In this document: positions 1-8,513 of the stretch, piece by piece
Position numbering within the stretch: the stretch's first letter is position 1
Layout of the letters: every line of letters begins with the position of its first letter
Assembly (NCBI GenBank): GCA_903772945.1
Contig: CAICTM010000226.1
Coordinates: 1 to 64,000 of the forward strand
Origin: Seminavis robusta
Taxonomy: Eukaryota > Bacillariophyta > Bacillariophyceae > Naviculales > Naviculaceae
Direction of reading: 5' to 3'
Length of the DNA stretch: 64,000 nt
Program-made: the position numbers and the translations under genes
Notes under the pieces: generated by a model
Told to the model about the DNA's origin: nothing
Database searches by the model: none
The model's input: the letters and a program-made list of their open reading frames with translations, nothing else

Positions 1-315
1 TCCCTGCCTACCAACGGGCCAAATTCCAGGCCGTGCTCATGGTTCCATTATCGATTTTGTTCTTCTTGAGGAGGGGTGGAATGATGCGCGGGGAAGCACA
101 GAGGATATCCTCTGCTCGTAAAAATCGTTCTGACTCACCTACGTGTGGTGTAAAACGACAACGAGAAAGGCATTAAGTAACATACCGGGTGGTAATTGTT
201 AGCGAACTTGTCAGATTGCCTTCTGTCCCCCTTCCAAATTGTCACTCGGCTGGAACCAAGAGCTCATGGCTGACGTGAAGTTGTGGATATTCGGTCGTCA
301 CGTGTTGTAGTCAGC

Positions 316-2180
316 TCAATTGCTTGTGGACCGTCGCGTGGCGGTTCGTACACTTGAGGACTTCTTTCTGAAATATATAGTATTCTGGGCCCCTACGGGC
401 TCTGCGGTAAGGTGGCGTTGTCTTCCTTTTTCGGGCGGAGGTGCTGCTTCACCAGCTGCAAAACGACGTAGGGCTTCCTTTGCTTGCCTGTTTTGCCGCA
501 TTTCCACGTAGGGCAGTCAAGGGGCAGCCGGTCCCGCCGTGGAGGATAGTCTCGCACTTCTGGCAGAGGGCGATTCCGCGAGGGACAGCTCCTCTGTTCC
601 GGGCACCTTCTGCTACTCCAGTCTGCGTGAGCAGGGAGTTCACTTTCTTTTCCGTGAGCTTGAGGTGCAGCCAGTCGTTTTCATATCCATCGCGGAGGGT
701 GACATAACGTTGGCATAGGCTAGGAGCCGGAATGGGCATTAGAGCCGTAATGATGCGCCACTTCTTCATCATAGTATTACGAGTGACCGTGGTGGTCGTT
801 CCATTCTGGCGGACGTACAGCTGAAGTGAGATGTGTCAAGGAAGGGCTTTGTAATACTTGATTCCCTTGCGGTTGAGTGTGGCCATAAATCCCTCGACTC
901 CAGTTGTCGGCAGGCTCAGGAGGTAGTCGTCCTGCGAGGATGGTGCGTTGTGCAATCGATGACCAGCAAGTGTTGTTCCTCCACTCTTCCACATCTCGCA
1001 TGAGTTCCCGAAAGGTTCTCGTCTTCTTGCAGCTGAGACTGAGTTCTGGAAGGCTGCTGCACACTTGAGATCGGGGGCACCTCCTTCGTCGACAGTTTGG
1101 CGACTGAACGCGGCGAAAGAGAGAATCTTCTTGATTTCGCTGGTTACATCGTCGCGTTGGCACTCGTCTGTGTCTACCTTGTAGGGACAAACATCTGCGA
1201 GTGTGTTGCCCAATGTTTGGCCGTTCCGACTGTGTCCTCTGGGCCCAAACCTTTCGCGGGAGAACTGCCGTGCCCTCCTTGATGGGGATGTTTAGATCGC
1301 ATCCTTGTCCTTGGTGACGGGTCCTTTCGGCGTGCATGGTGGGTGGGCCGGCTGGATTGCGTACCCCTCGTCTATTGGCGGGCTCAGGGATCTTCCCATC
1401 GCCGGATCTCGTCGGGGGCAGGGGCAGTTGTCAGCTGTATGGGCGAGTTCGGCATCACCCACTTCCAGCTTCGGCAGCCGTGCTGCGGGCACAGTCAAGA
1501 ATCCTATCGCTGGTGAATGGCTGCATCTTGCGGTGTTCGTTGACCACTCCGTTGCTCATTGACCCCGTTCACATACCCTGTACCAAAAGCGCTGGTTGGA
1601 CTGGATGGTACTCCAGGGAGAAGCTGGGTGTCGGCGGAGCCGTACCGTCGCCTGTCCCCGGGTGCCTATCTCGAGTCCTTCCTGGGAGCCTTGGCGCAGG
1701 GCTTGTTTCAAACGCTCGCTAACCTCTGCTTCACTGCTTGTATTTGGCGTGCCTCAGCTGCCTTCGCTCTTGTGCTCACGGCTGCCTCATGTTCACGTAG
1801 GAGTTCTGGCGGCCATCTCAGTGGCTCGTTCTTGCTATATAGTTTGCTGCCGCGAGCCGCTTTTCTTCTTGGGCGACTTTCCTCCTTAGCTCGTTCTGGG
1901 CGCCAGCTCCGAGATCTTCGGGCTCTCTCTCCTCGTTCAGCGAGCCTTCGGGTGTTTTCTTTCGGGCAGCGATCTTCTGATGACCCGGGATGGGGTGCTG
2001 AAAGATCCGCCGGTACCGCTCGAGAAGGTCCCGGCGAGGCCGGGGGCTTCTTCGCCTTGAAGGAGCTCGACCTCCACGTCCCTTGGTGTTTCCACTCGAA
2101 AAAGCTCGGTTGTGCGTCAGGCGATCCCATCGTTCACGTTTCCACCGTGATCCCGGGAGAGCGTTCGGCGGGTCCTTCAT
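316..2180 (-). pseudogene. Degenerate minus-strand coding-like region, family not recognised
   Basis: Read on the minus strand, several coding-like segments follow one another in different frames: a Lys/Arg/Glu-rich, probably helical segment (about 2180-1708), a segment interrupted by one stop (about 1498-836), and a segment with a CxxC pair, ALCQKCETILHGG, near 560. No single frame spans the region. The order and composition suggest an old gene or DNA-transposon ORF that has decayed, or a gene whose introns I cannot place. The longest plus-strand ORF here (1559-2284) is Ser/Arg/Leu-rich and looks like a shadow. I do not recognise the family and assign no function. Confidence 0.28.
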
Positions 2181-3045
2181 GGGCCGGCTTCGTCCTCAGT
2201 CGCTCTTTGGCTGAAGAGCGGCCGTTTCGTTGGGGGGACAAGGCGGTACTAGCGATTCGTCAAAGTATTTGTCATTGCGTCTAAGCACCCTTTCAAAGGA
2301 TACCCCACATGGTTGGCACGAGTAGCTCCTCGGTGACCGGCTCGGTTACATCGATACCACGGTCACTGAAACAAACATGACGTACCTTTCATGACAAATC
2401 GGGCTCGACAAAACATATCCTTGCACACCACTCGGCCGGTGTGACAAAACGCCGCCATCTCCGGCACCGGACCCTAAGGAAGTCACACTGTTGTGACCAG
2501 CCGCTGGCGTCATCAAACTCTAAGTCCATGCCTACTTTATCTTCAGAGTAAAAGTTTGCGAGAGGGAGGGGTCACTGCGGGCAAGCAATACTTTTTCAGG
2601 TTGCGGACGCTCACACTAATACCCCCAGTCAAAAAGGAAAATTGGTGTCGGGCGGCTGCAACTCTGGTCAGAAAAAGTGAACCTGATTTGTAGCCGCCCC
2701 GATTAGTAGTCCTTCTAGCTAGTCATCAACACCACATAGGCACACCACCTGTGCACCCGACACTTCGGTCCACCACCTCATCCTTGGATGAGTGGCTCTC
2801 CCGGATTCCTGTCCGTCAGTCTCCCTTGCTTATGGTCGGCTCCCTGTTAACTCATACTCTCCGTTCTGTAGAATCTCTTCATTCCCTGTCTGGGAAGGTG
2901 GGCGTATAGTAAACTGGAATGCAATGCAATACAATTCAATTCAATTCAATCCGATAATCCAATAGAAAAATTGCTTCGAAAAACAAATATTCGGTTTTTC
3001 ACAGACACTTTTACAAATAAACGCTATCAAATGCAATGCAGGGCT
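2181..3045. other. Intergenic stretch with a CAATT simple repeat
   Basis: No convincing gene. A short run of CAAT/CAATT repeats lies at about 2921-2953. The remainder shows no terminal repeats that I could pair with another part of the window. Confidence 0.5.
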
Positions 3046-3312
3046 ATGGGCAAGTTTGCTCATCCCCCTGCAGCCAATTTGGTATGCGCATTACATGTAC
3101 TAGTACTGCTTGCTGCAGCAGATGCTTTTCAGGTTTCAGCAACATGGCTCCTGACAAATTGTCACCGTGATGGCAAAATGATCTCTTGCGGTCCATTCCG
3201 TTCCTCCCTAACGCAAAAACGTGGAGTCGAGGGAGTGACTCAGTCTGCGATCGCACAGCATGTCCGAAGTCCGAAAGCGCAATACATAGGTTCTGGTCAT
3301 GGATCCTCATGA
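3046..3312 (+). CDS. Possible small secreted-type protein (weak)
   Basis: From the ATG at 3046 the frame encodes about 88 residues. A hydrophobic N-terminal stretch, roughly residues 9-26 (LVCALHVLVLLAAADAFQ), resembles a signal peptide, and its ADAF end recalls the ASAF-type cleavage motif of diatom plastid-targeting presequences. The rest is Ser/Arg-rich without a recognisable domain. It could be chance, since there is no homology support and the ORF is short. Confidence 0.2.
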   Translation: MGKFAHPPAANLVCALHVLVLLAAADAFQVSATWLLTNCHRDGKMISCGPFRSSLTQKRGVEGVTQSAIAQHVRSPKAQYIGSGHGSS

Positions 3313-3613
3313 GAATCTAAGTGATTTATTTGACTGGCCAAGCTTTGAGTATTGCATAGTAATAAGTGAGAGCGACATTTAAGTCATCGAAGAAAGCTTC
3401 TGCTCCATGAAGGTTCTGGGTCGCCACTTGCGATGCTCCAAAATAGGTTCCAAACTCCAAAACACTTTCAACAATACCGCATAGCTCCCGTTTATACTCC
3501 ACAAATCGGCTCAATATCAACATCTCAACTCAGCTCCCAACTCTCATCACAAATTACTCCACAACCAAACCAAACTCACTAATAAGAGCTCTAATAAGAC
3601 CCCAACAAACAAC

Positions 3614-3835
3614 ATGGCTCCAAAACTTTTCAAGAAACTGATGAAGAAGGTCAAGGGATCCTCGTCTTCCAAGGCAGTCGAACAAGCCACATTCGGATCC
3701 AACAGCATCAATGGGAATGTTTCCACCGAGAAGACTGCATCGCTGTTGGAAGCTATTCAAAAGAAGATGAGGGATGAGGAACAAATGTGGCCTGGGCATG
3801 GTGGATCCACAAGAGATATGCTTCCTTCCAGATAA
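3614..3835 (+). CDS. Small basic hypothetical protein
   Basis: Encodes 73 residues starting MAPKLFKKLMKKVKG, a strongly basic N-terminus followed by a Ser-rich linker and a helix-like TASLLEAIQKKMRDEEQMW segment. The start is chosen from an A/C-rich leader (about 3530-3613) with a good ATG context (AACATGG), the same kind of leader seen before the other genes here. No known domain is visible. It may be the intact small gene or the 5' exon of a longer one, because the neighbouring frame stays open to 3989. Function unknown. Confidence 0.38.
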   Translation: MAPKLFKKLMKKVKGSSSSKAVEQATFGSNSINGNVSTEKTASLLEAIQKKMRDEEQMWPGHGGSTRDMLPSR

Positions 3836-5025
3836 ATGGCTGGAAGGAGGAATATACGACGGGTGCAAAGATTGCACTTCATGTCTTGACCCGATCCAGC
3901 GGCTTGATACCGGTATGATGCGATGGACCGCGACAATAGGCTTGCTCTGCTCGAGGAGACATCTGGTGTTCGGCTCAGTTTTCTGTTGAACTGTACATTG
4001 TTTTGATCCTCTACTGTACATTTATTTCTGTGAAAAGAAAGAGAGGCTCAACATTCGACACAATTTTGCCCAAAACAGGCTGGATGGCTGGATAATCATA
4101 TATAAAATCCACTACCAATATGAGATATTGCCTTGTCTAGATGTATCCTTCCCAGCATGTTTACAGGTCAAACATTGCTATCCAGAGTCTGAATCTTATT
4201 AGATGCCGCAACGAAGAGGCAGCCACAATTGCAAGCAACGCACACGCAAGGATGAGAGAGCATTTTTTTTAAAAAAGAACGATGGGCAGCCACCCTTGCA
4301 GGATTTCAAAATAAGCTCACTGACCTGCTTGGAATGCGGCGTTACCTACATGTACATCGTACCGTAGGACTGCAACATCTTTTGCATCAAATACATGTAG
4401 TGCTACCGGTAGCTAGTAAGCCCCACAGGCAGCAGGAGTACGTACCGATCGATTGTTGTTAAGTAATGGAGTTCTCAAAGAAGGTCTTTCAAAACAAAAG
4501 ACTTCTCTCTCATCACAGGGCAGGAGCTTTTAGGCAGGTTTGAAGATTACGTAAAACCGCCACTAGCTAGTCTACTAACTTGTTTCTGGGCTTCTCATCT
4601 TCTCGTCACTCCAGCAGCTGCCAGTTCTTTGCTTGACTTCGTGACCTTTCACAAGCAAATCCAATTCTATTCTGCTGCTTCCGCTAGCCTATTACAACGT
4701 CCGTAAACCCACTCTGGTTTCACAACTCGCGAACATTGAGTTTCCATTTTACGTTTTGGTTTCTACAGTTTTAAGTTTCTCAAATGAGTGAAATTAGTTT
4801 CACCCCTGAGAAACCACCAACCTTTAGAAACCACCCTGTTTTCACTACGGTTTTAACATTTTTCGGTGAAATTAATTTCACACCGTTAAAACCATCAAAA
4901 TCAATGGAGTGGCGTTTTCGGACCCTCATGCAAAACTTTTTCACGGTTTGCCCCCAAGCTTGAACAAGTAGTACGGCAGAGGTTCACTCCATAAATCGAC
5001 AGGACAAGCACAGGAGGAGACTAAA
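3836..5025. other. Gene-poor upstream region of the ANF-receptor-like gene
   Basis: No gene seen. The region is AT-rich around 4260 and 4750-4900. It contains the two nested hairpins listed separately and several scattered TAGCTAG and TACCGGTA strings. Confidence 0.5.
4758..4893. repeat. Two adjacent nested hairpins sharing a GTGAAATTARTTTCAC core
   Basis: Hairpin one has outer arms GGTTTCTA (4758-4765) and TAGAAACC (4825-4832), inner arms GTTTCTCA (4775-4782) and TGAGAAAC (4807-4814), and the core GTGAAATTAGTTTCAC at 4788-4803. Hairpin two has arms GGTTTTAAC (4849-4857) and GTTAAAACC (4885-4893) around the perfect palindrome GTGAAATTAATTTCAC (4866-4881). The two are about 16 bp apart and end some 130 bp before the start codon at 5026. 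They could be a small MITE-like repeat or a promoter cruciform. Confidence 0.7.
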
Positions 5026-7599
5026 ATGAATAGAGGAAGTGATAATGAGGAGATGGTCGTCTTGGGCGATGGAGACGAGAAAGGTCCTCCTGAAGCTGGG
5101 GAAGAACAGCGCCGGGTCGTAATGTTGGATCAAAGTCAAATCGAGGCTCTCCTGGACCTTGAGGAGGACGAGCATGGTTTCGACCAAGGCAATCCAAAGA
5201 CCGCTTTGGATGGCAAACAACGATGTGCCACTTCTATAGTATGTCCTGATGGCGTGACAAGGCCAACAGGAGGGAAGGCAGTGACGTTGACTCTCGAGCA
5301 GGTGGAAGCATTGATCCGGGCTGTCAGCCATGGTTGTCACGGAGAAAACGGCGACCGAGAGACGGCTAAGAATGACTCGGTCTCCACTGTGAAAACAGAC
5401 CACGGTGCTGCGAAAATAACTCACACGCAGGTTGAAGCGTTGGTCTGCATTGGCAGTCAGGTCATGGGTAGAGACAGATATCATCGCGAACTAGACCCCA
5501 AGGGACTAGATACAGGAGAGGAGGTTGATCAAGGCAATCAAGAGGCTCATTTGGGAGCGGGTGGTGCTTCTTCTGCAACTCCTCAAGATGGTGCGACAGC
5601 ACAATTGAAAGATGCACTTACTTCCCAGCAGATTAAAGCGTTGGTAAGGGCTGCCCTGGACGGAGACAAGAAAGCCTTGCAGCACGTTTTAAAAGTTGCC
5701 GTGGGTGTTGAGGCGGAAGAAGCACCTCCGGTTGAACCAACGCTGTTGCAGCGAGGCAATCCTAGGCAATCTTCGATGCCGGGGGCATTCGCTATTGAAC
5801 GTTCCAATTCAGGATGGACTGGTGAAAGTGAAACTGATCTAAACAGTTCTCAAAGCTCCTCAGATTCCCTCGATGAGGAGGCTGGGAACTCACCTGATCT
5901 CTTTGAAGCTGTACTAGTCCCAGAAGAGGATGCCGAGACCATGGGCTCGTCAGAAGACATCCCCCAAGCCAGCATTGTCCGAAAGCCGTGGTATACAACT
6001 CGGATTGGCCTATACGCCTTTGCTGGCCATGTGTTCTTGATTGCGGCTGCTCTCATGGCCGGTTTCGTCTGCCTCGATGGGAGATGCAAACCAGCTCACC
6101 ACAATTACAGCGTCGGTAGGAATCCGTTGATCCGCGGTTCAATTACAGGTACACCCGTTCCTGTCGGAACGGCCAGCCCCACAGCTCTGCCAATGCCCGT
6201 CCCTTCTAACGTTTCACTGGTGCCTGGTGAGATGCGTATGCTGAGGATAGAAGGTCTGTTCGACCTTCAGACCTTTCCAGAATGGCCTTCCAAAATATTG
6301 AATTTCACTATGGAACTCATCAACAACAAGACGGACGGTTGGCATGATGATGTCCTTCCAGATACCGTCCTCCAAGGAAGCATGCATGACTCGGCCTGTG
6401 ATGCTGATATTGCCGTAGGCGCCTACCTGAATGTTTCGAAGACAGTGGACGATCCTTTTGCTATCGTGGGCTGCCGGTGTTCCGGAGCTACCATGGCGGT
6501 GGCAAGGCTGAGCGGAATCGAAAATATTCCAATACTGTCCCCTTCGGCTTCGTCTGCGAAGCTGAGCAGCACCATCGGTTATCCAACCTTCTCGAGAATG
6601 ATGGCTGCGGACAACGAGGCCGGCCTTGTGGGAGCAACGGTATCTCTCATTCGAGCCTTTGGATGGAACCGCATCTCAATCATCAACACAGATACTCAAT
6701 ATGCAAGCGATCACTCGATACAATTGAGTAACGCGTGGAGAGGGGAACATGGAGGCGATGATCCATTCGTTGGTGAAATTGCGTTTACGGATACAATAGA
6801 GCTGAATTCTAGCAGCGGCCAAGTGGACCAGTCTTCCGTGCGAAGAGTGCTCAGTTTCGTTCCTACAGACAAATCAAAGGTCAACTCGAGAGTGATAGTT
6901 CTAATTGCTCACCACGACCATGCCTTTGCCATCTTGAAGACTGCTACTGAAATGAAATTCCAGCCTGACACAATCTGGATTGGTGCTTCTGCATGGATTG
7001 AAGGAAAGTCAGACACGTCGTGGATGCCCGAAGTACCTGGTTACATCGGTCTAACGCCCCATCGGAATTTCGAGTCGCCAGTCTACAAGGATTTTCTTGC
7101 GAGACTGAGGCAGTACGAAGCGGAACAACCCTTACAGCAAACAGAAAGCCTCGATCATAGGGCAGAATTACTTGTTGATGGAATTATAACGCTTGCCAAA
7201 GCATTCACAGCCGTACCTGCAGATCAACGCAGGAATGGGGTGCACGTATCGAAGGAACTCAGGCGAGTCAGCTTCGATGGAGTGAGCGGCCCCGTTGCGT
7301 TCCATGAGAATGGAGACTTTTTGAATCCCAGTTTCACTGTCAAGACACTCTCAAGCAGGAGTACACAGTGGACGGACGTGGGCTTGGTAACCCCCAATTC
7401 CGCGTTTGTCGATTTTAGCAAGATCTGCTACGCACAAGTTGGCTGCGTGTCTTCAATTCCAGGCGATGCGTATGATTTGGCTCCTCCATTGGCGTGGGTC
7501 TGGGTAGTCATTGGATTGCTCTTGGTTTTGTCGATGCTAAGCTTTCTGCAGATGACCATGCGAATCCGAGATCAGAAGGCTCTCGTCCACCAGGTTTAG
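5026..7599 (+). CDS. ANF-receptor / periplasmic-binding-like membrane protein
   Basis: Single-exon, 857 residues. Residues 1-325 are acidic and probably cytosolic. A membrane segment lies at about 327-349 (IGLYAFAGHVFLIAAALMA), an ectodomain at about 400-800 and a second membrane segment at about 822-845, with only about a dozen residues after it. The ectodomain has hallmarks of the receptor-family ligand-binding region found in guanylate-cyclase receptors and metabotropic GPCRs: GCRCSGATMAVARLSGI near 482, YPTFSRMMAAD near 519 and FGWNRISIIN near 545. No cyclase, kinase or seven-helix domain follows, so any output must come from the N-terminal tail or a partner. The tail carries four degenerate repeats of the form Q-[IV]-[EK]-A-L-[VLI], at residues 38, 92, 135 and 202. 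The ATG at 5026 has an A-rich context and no upstream in-frame alternative of note. The ligand is unknown. Confidence 0.8.
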   Translation: MNRGSDNEEMVVLGDGDEKGPPEAGEEQRRVVMLDQSQIEALLDLEEDEHGFDQGNPKTALDGKQRCATSIVCPDGVTRPTGGKAVTLTLEQVEALIRAVSHGCHGENGDRETAKNDSVSTVKTDHGAAKITHTQVEALVCIGSQVMGRDRYHRELDPKGLDTGEEVDQGNQEAHLGAGGASSATPQDGATAQLKDALTSQQIKALVRAALDGDKKALQHVLKVAVGVEAEEAPPVEPTLLQRGNPRQSSMPGAFAIERSNSGWTGESETDLNSSQSSSDSLDEEAGNSPDLFEAVLVPEEDAETMGSSEDIPQASIVRKPWYTTRIGLYAFAGHVFLIAAALMAGFVCLDGRCKPAHHNYSVGRNPLIRGSITGTPVPVGTASPTALPMPVPSNVSLVPGEMRMLRIEGLFDLQTFPEWPSKILNFTMELINNKTDGWHDDVLPDTVLQGSMHDSACDADIAVGAYLNVSKTVDDPFAIVGCRCSGATMAVARLSGIENIPILSPSASSAKLSSTIGYPTFSRMMAADNEAGLVGATVSLIRAFGWNRISIINTDTQYASDHSIQLSNAWRGEHGGDDPFVGEIAFTDTIELNSSSGQVDQSSVRRVLSFVPTDKSKVNSRVIVLIAHHDHAFAILKTATEMKFQPDTIWIGASAWIEGKSDTSWMPEVPGYIGLTPHRNFESPVYKDFLARLRQYEAEQPLQQTESLDHRAELLVDGIITLAKAFTAVPADQRRNGVHVSKELRRVSFDGVSGPVAFHENGDFLNPSFTVKTLSSRSTQWTDVGLVTPNSAFVDFSKICYAQVGCVSSIPGDAYDLAPPLAWVWVVIGLLLVLSMLSFLQMTMRIRDQKALVHQV

Positions 7600-7788
7600 T
7601 TGGGATACTAGCTAGCTAGAGAAAAATTCACCGATAACTTTGTGCACCCGTACGGTAGAGTCGAGTGAGTCGAGTCAAGAGAGTGGAGCTGGAGCCTCTG
7701 GGTTACTCAGCATTTTGTCTATTTAAGGCTATTGTATCCGATTACAGAGTTGCCTAAATGTTCTGTGCTCCTTTGTAAAAGTGGCTTA

Positions 7789-8059
7789 TGTCTCACAATG
7801 TCTACGAATGTCTCACAATGTCTCACAATGTCTACTGATGTCTCACAATGTCTCACAATGTCTCACAATGTCTACCAATGTCTACCAATGTCTACCAATG
7901 TCTACACAGTATAGTAAAACAGTACAAAAATGTCTCACTTTGTCTACCAATGTCTCACAATGTCTCACTTTGTCTACTAATGTCTACCAATGTATCACTT
8001 TGTCTCCTAATGTCTTCAAAAGTCGCACAATGTCTACTTTGTCTACTTGTGTCTACTAA
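7789..8059 (+). repeat. 10-bp minisatellite, TGTCTMNNAA units
   Basis: Decamers of the form TGTCTCACAA, TGTCTACCAA and TGTCTACTAA run head to tail. They are nearly perfect from 7789 to about 7910, then continue in degenerate form to 8059 after a short interruption near 7911-7930. Because 10 is not a multiple of 3, all three plus frames stay open by chance, which creates spurious MSHNV/QCL-type ORFs. The array lies about 190 bp after the receptor stop codon. Confidence 0.9.
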
Positions 8060-8513
8060 AGGTGTGTAGACATTTACATAAGGATAGAAGGATCACTTAA
8101 TCGCCAAAACACTGTACCCAAACAGACAAAATGCCGAGTAACCCTGGAACTGGTGAAGCAGCATGCTCTTGACATGCCAAAAGCTCCAAAGTGTACCGTA
8201 TCTTTTGTAGGGAAAGGGTTACTGGATTCCATTTTCAAACCCTTGGAACAGAGCAAAATACCTGTAGTACCGGGTACCGTACCGGTATGGAAACGTTATA
8301 TTCTGCGTATCTTCGCCTGTGCCGTAAGTATTGGTACCTGGGGTAAATTTGGATATCATGACATTTAGGACCACTGGGGAGCCGGGAACAGAACCGACAA
8401 CACCATGGTACGGTACCACCGCTATACCGGTACCCATACCTCGACTCTCAGCGGCTTCACATGAAGAAACCAAATCCTTTCCCACAGGGCTATCATTCTT
8501 TTTGTCATTCAAG

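Noticed and set aside
1559-2284. 241-codon plus-strand ORF
   Set aside because: Ser/Leu/Arg-rich with CpG-rich codons; the minus strand reads more like helical protein, so this is probably a shadow.
4984-5484. 166-codon minus-strand ORF
   Set aside because: Antisense to the N-terminus of the ANF-receptor-like gene; composition is that of a reverse complement.
7789-8059. CRISPR-like array
   Set aside because: Units are contiguous decamers without spacers, and the setting is eukaryotic.
7732-8069. Three overlapping plus-strand ORFs rich in Ser-Gln-Cys-Leu and Asn-Val
   Set aside because: They are artefacts of the 10-bp minisatellite, which stays open in all frames; no leader or domain.
8331-8513. 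N-terminal extension of the AT-hook protein
   Set aside because: The frame opens at a TTG and the sequence is made of GGTACC-type repeat; the ATG at 8514 is the better start, although 8358 cannot be excluded.
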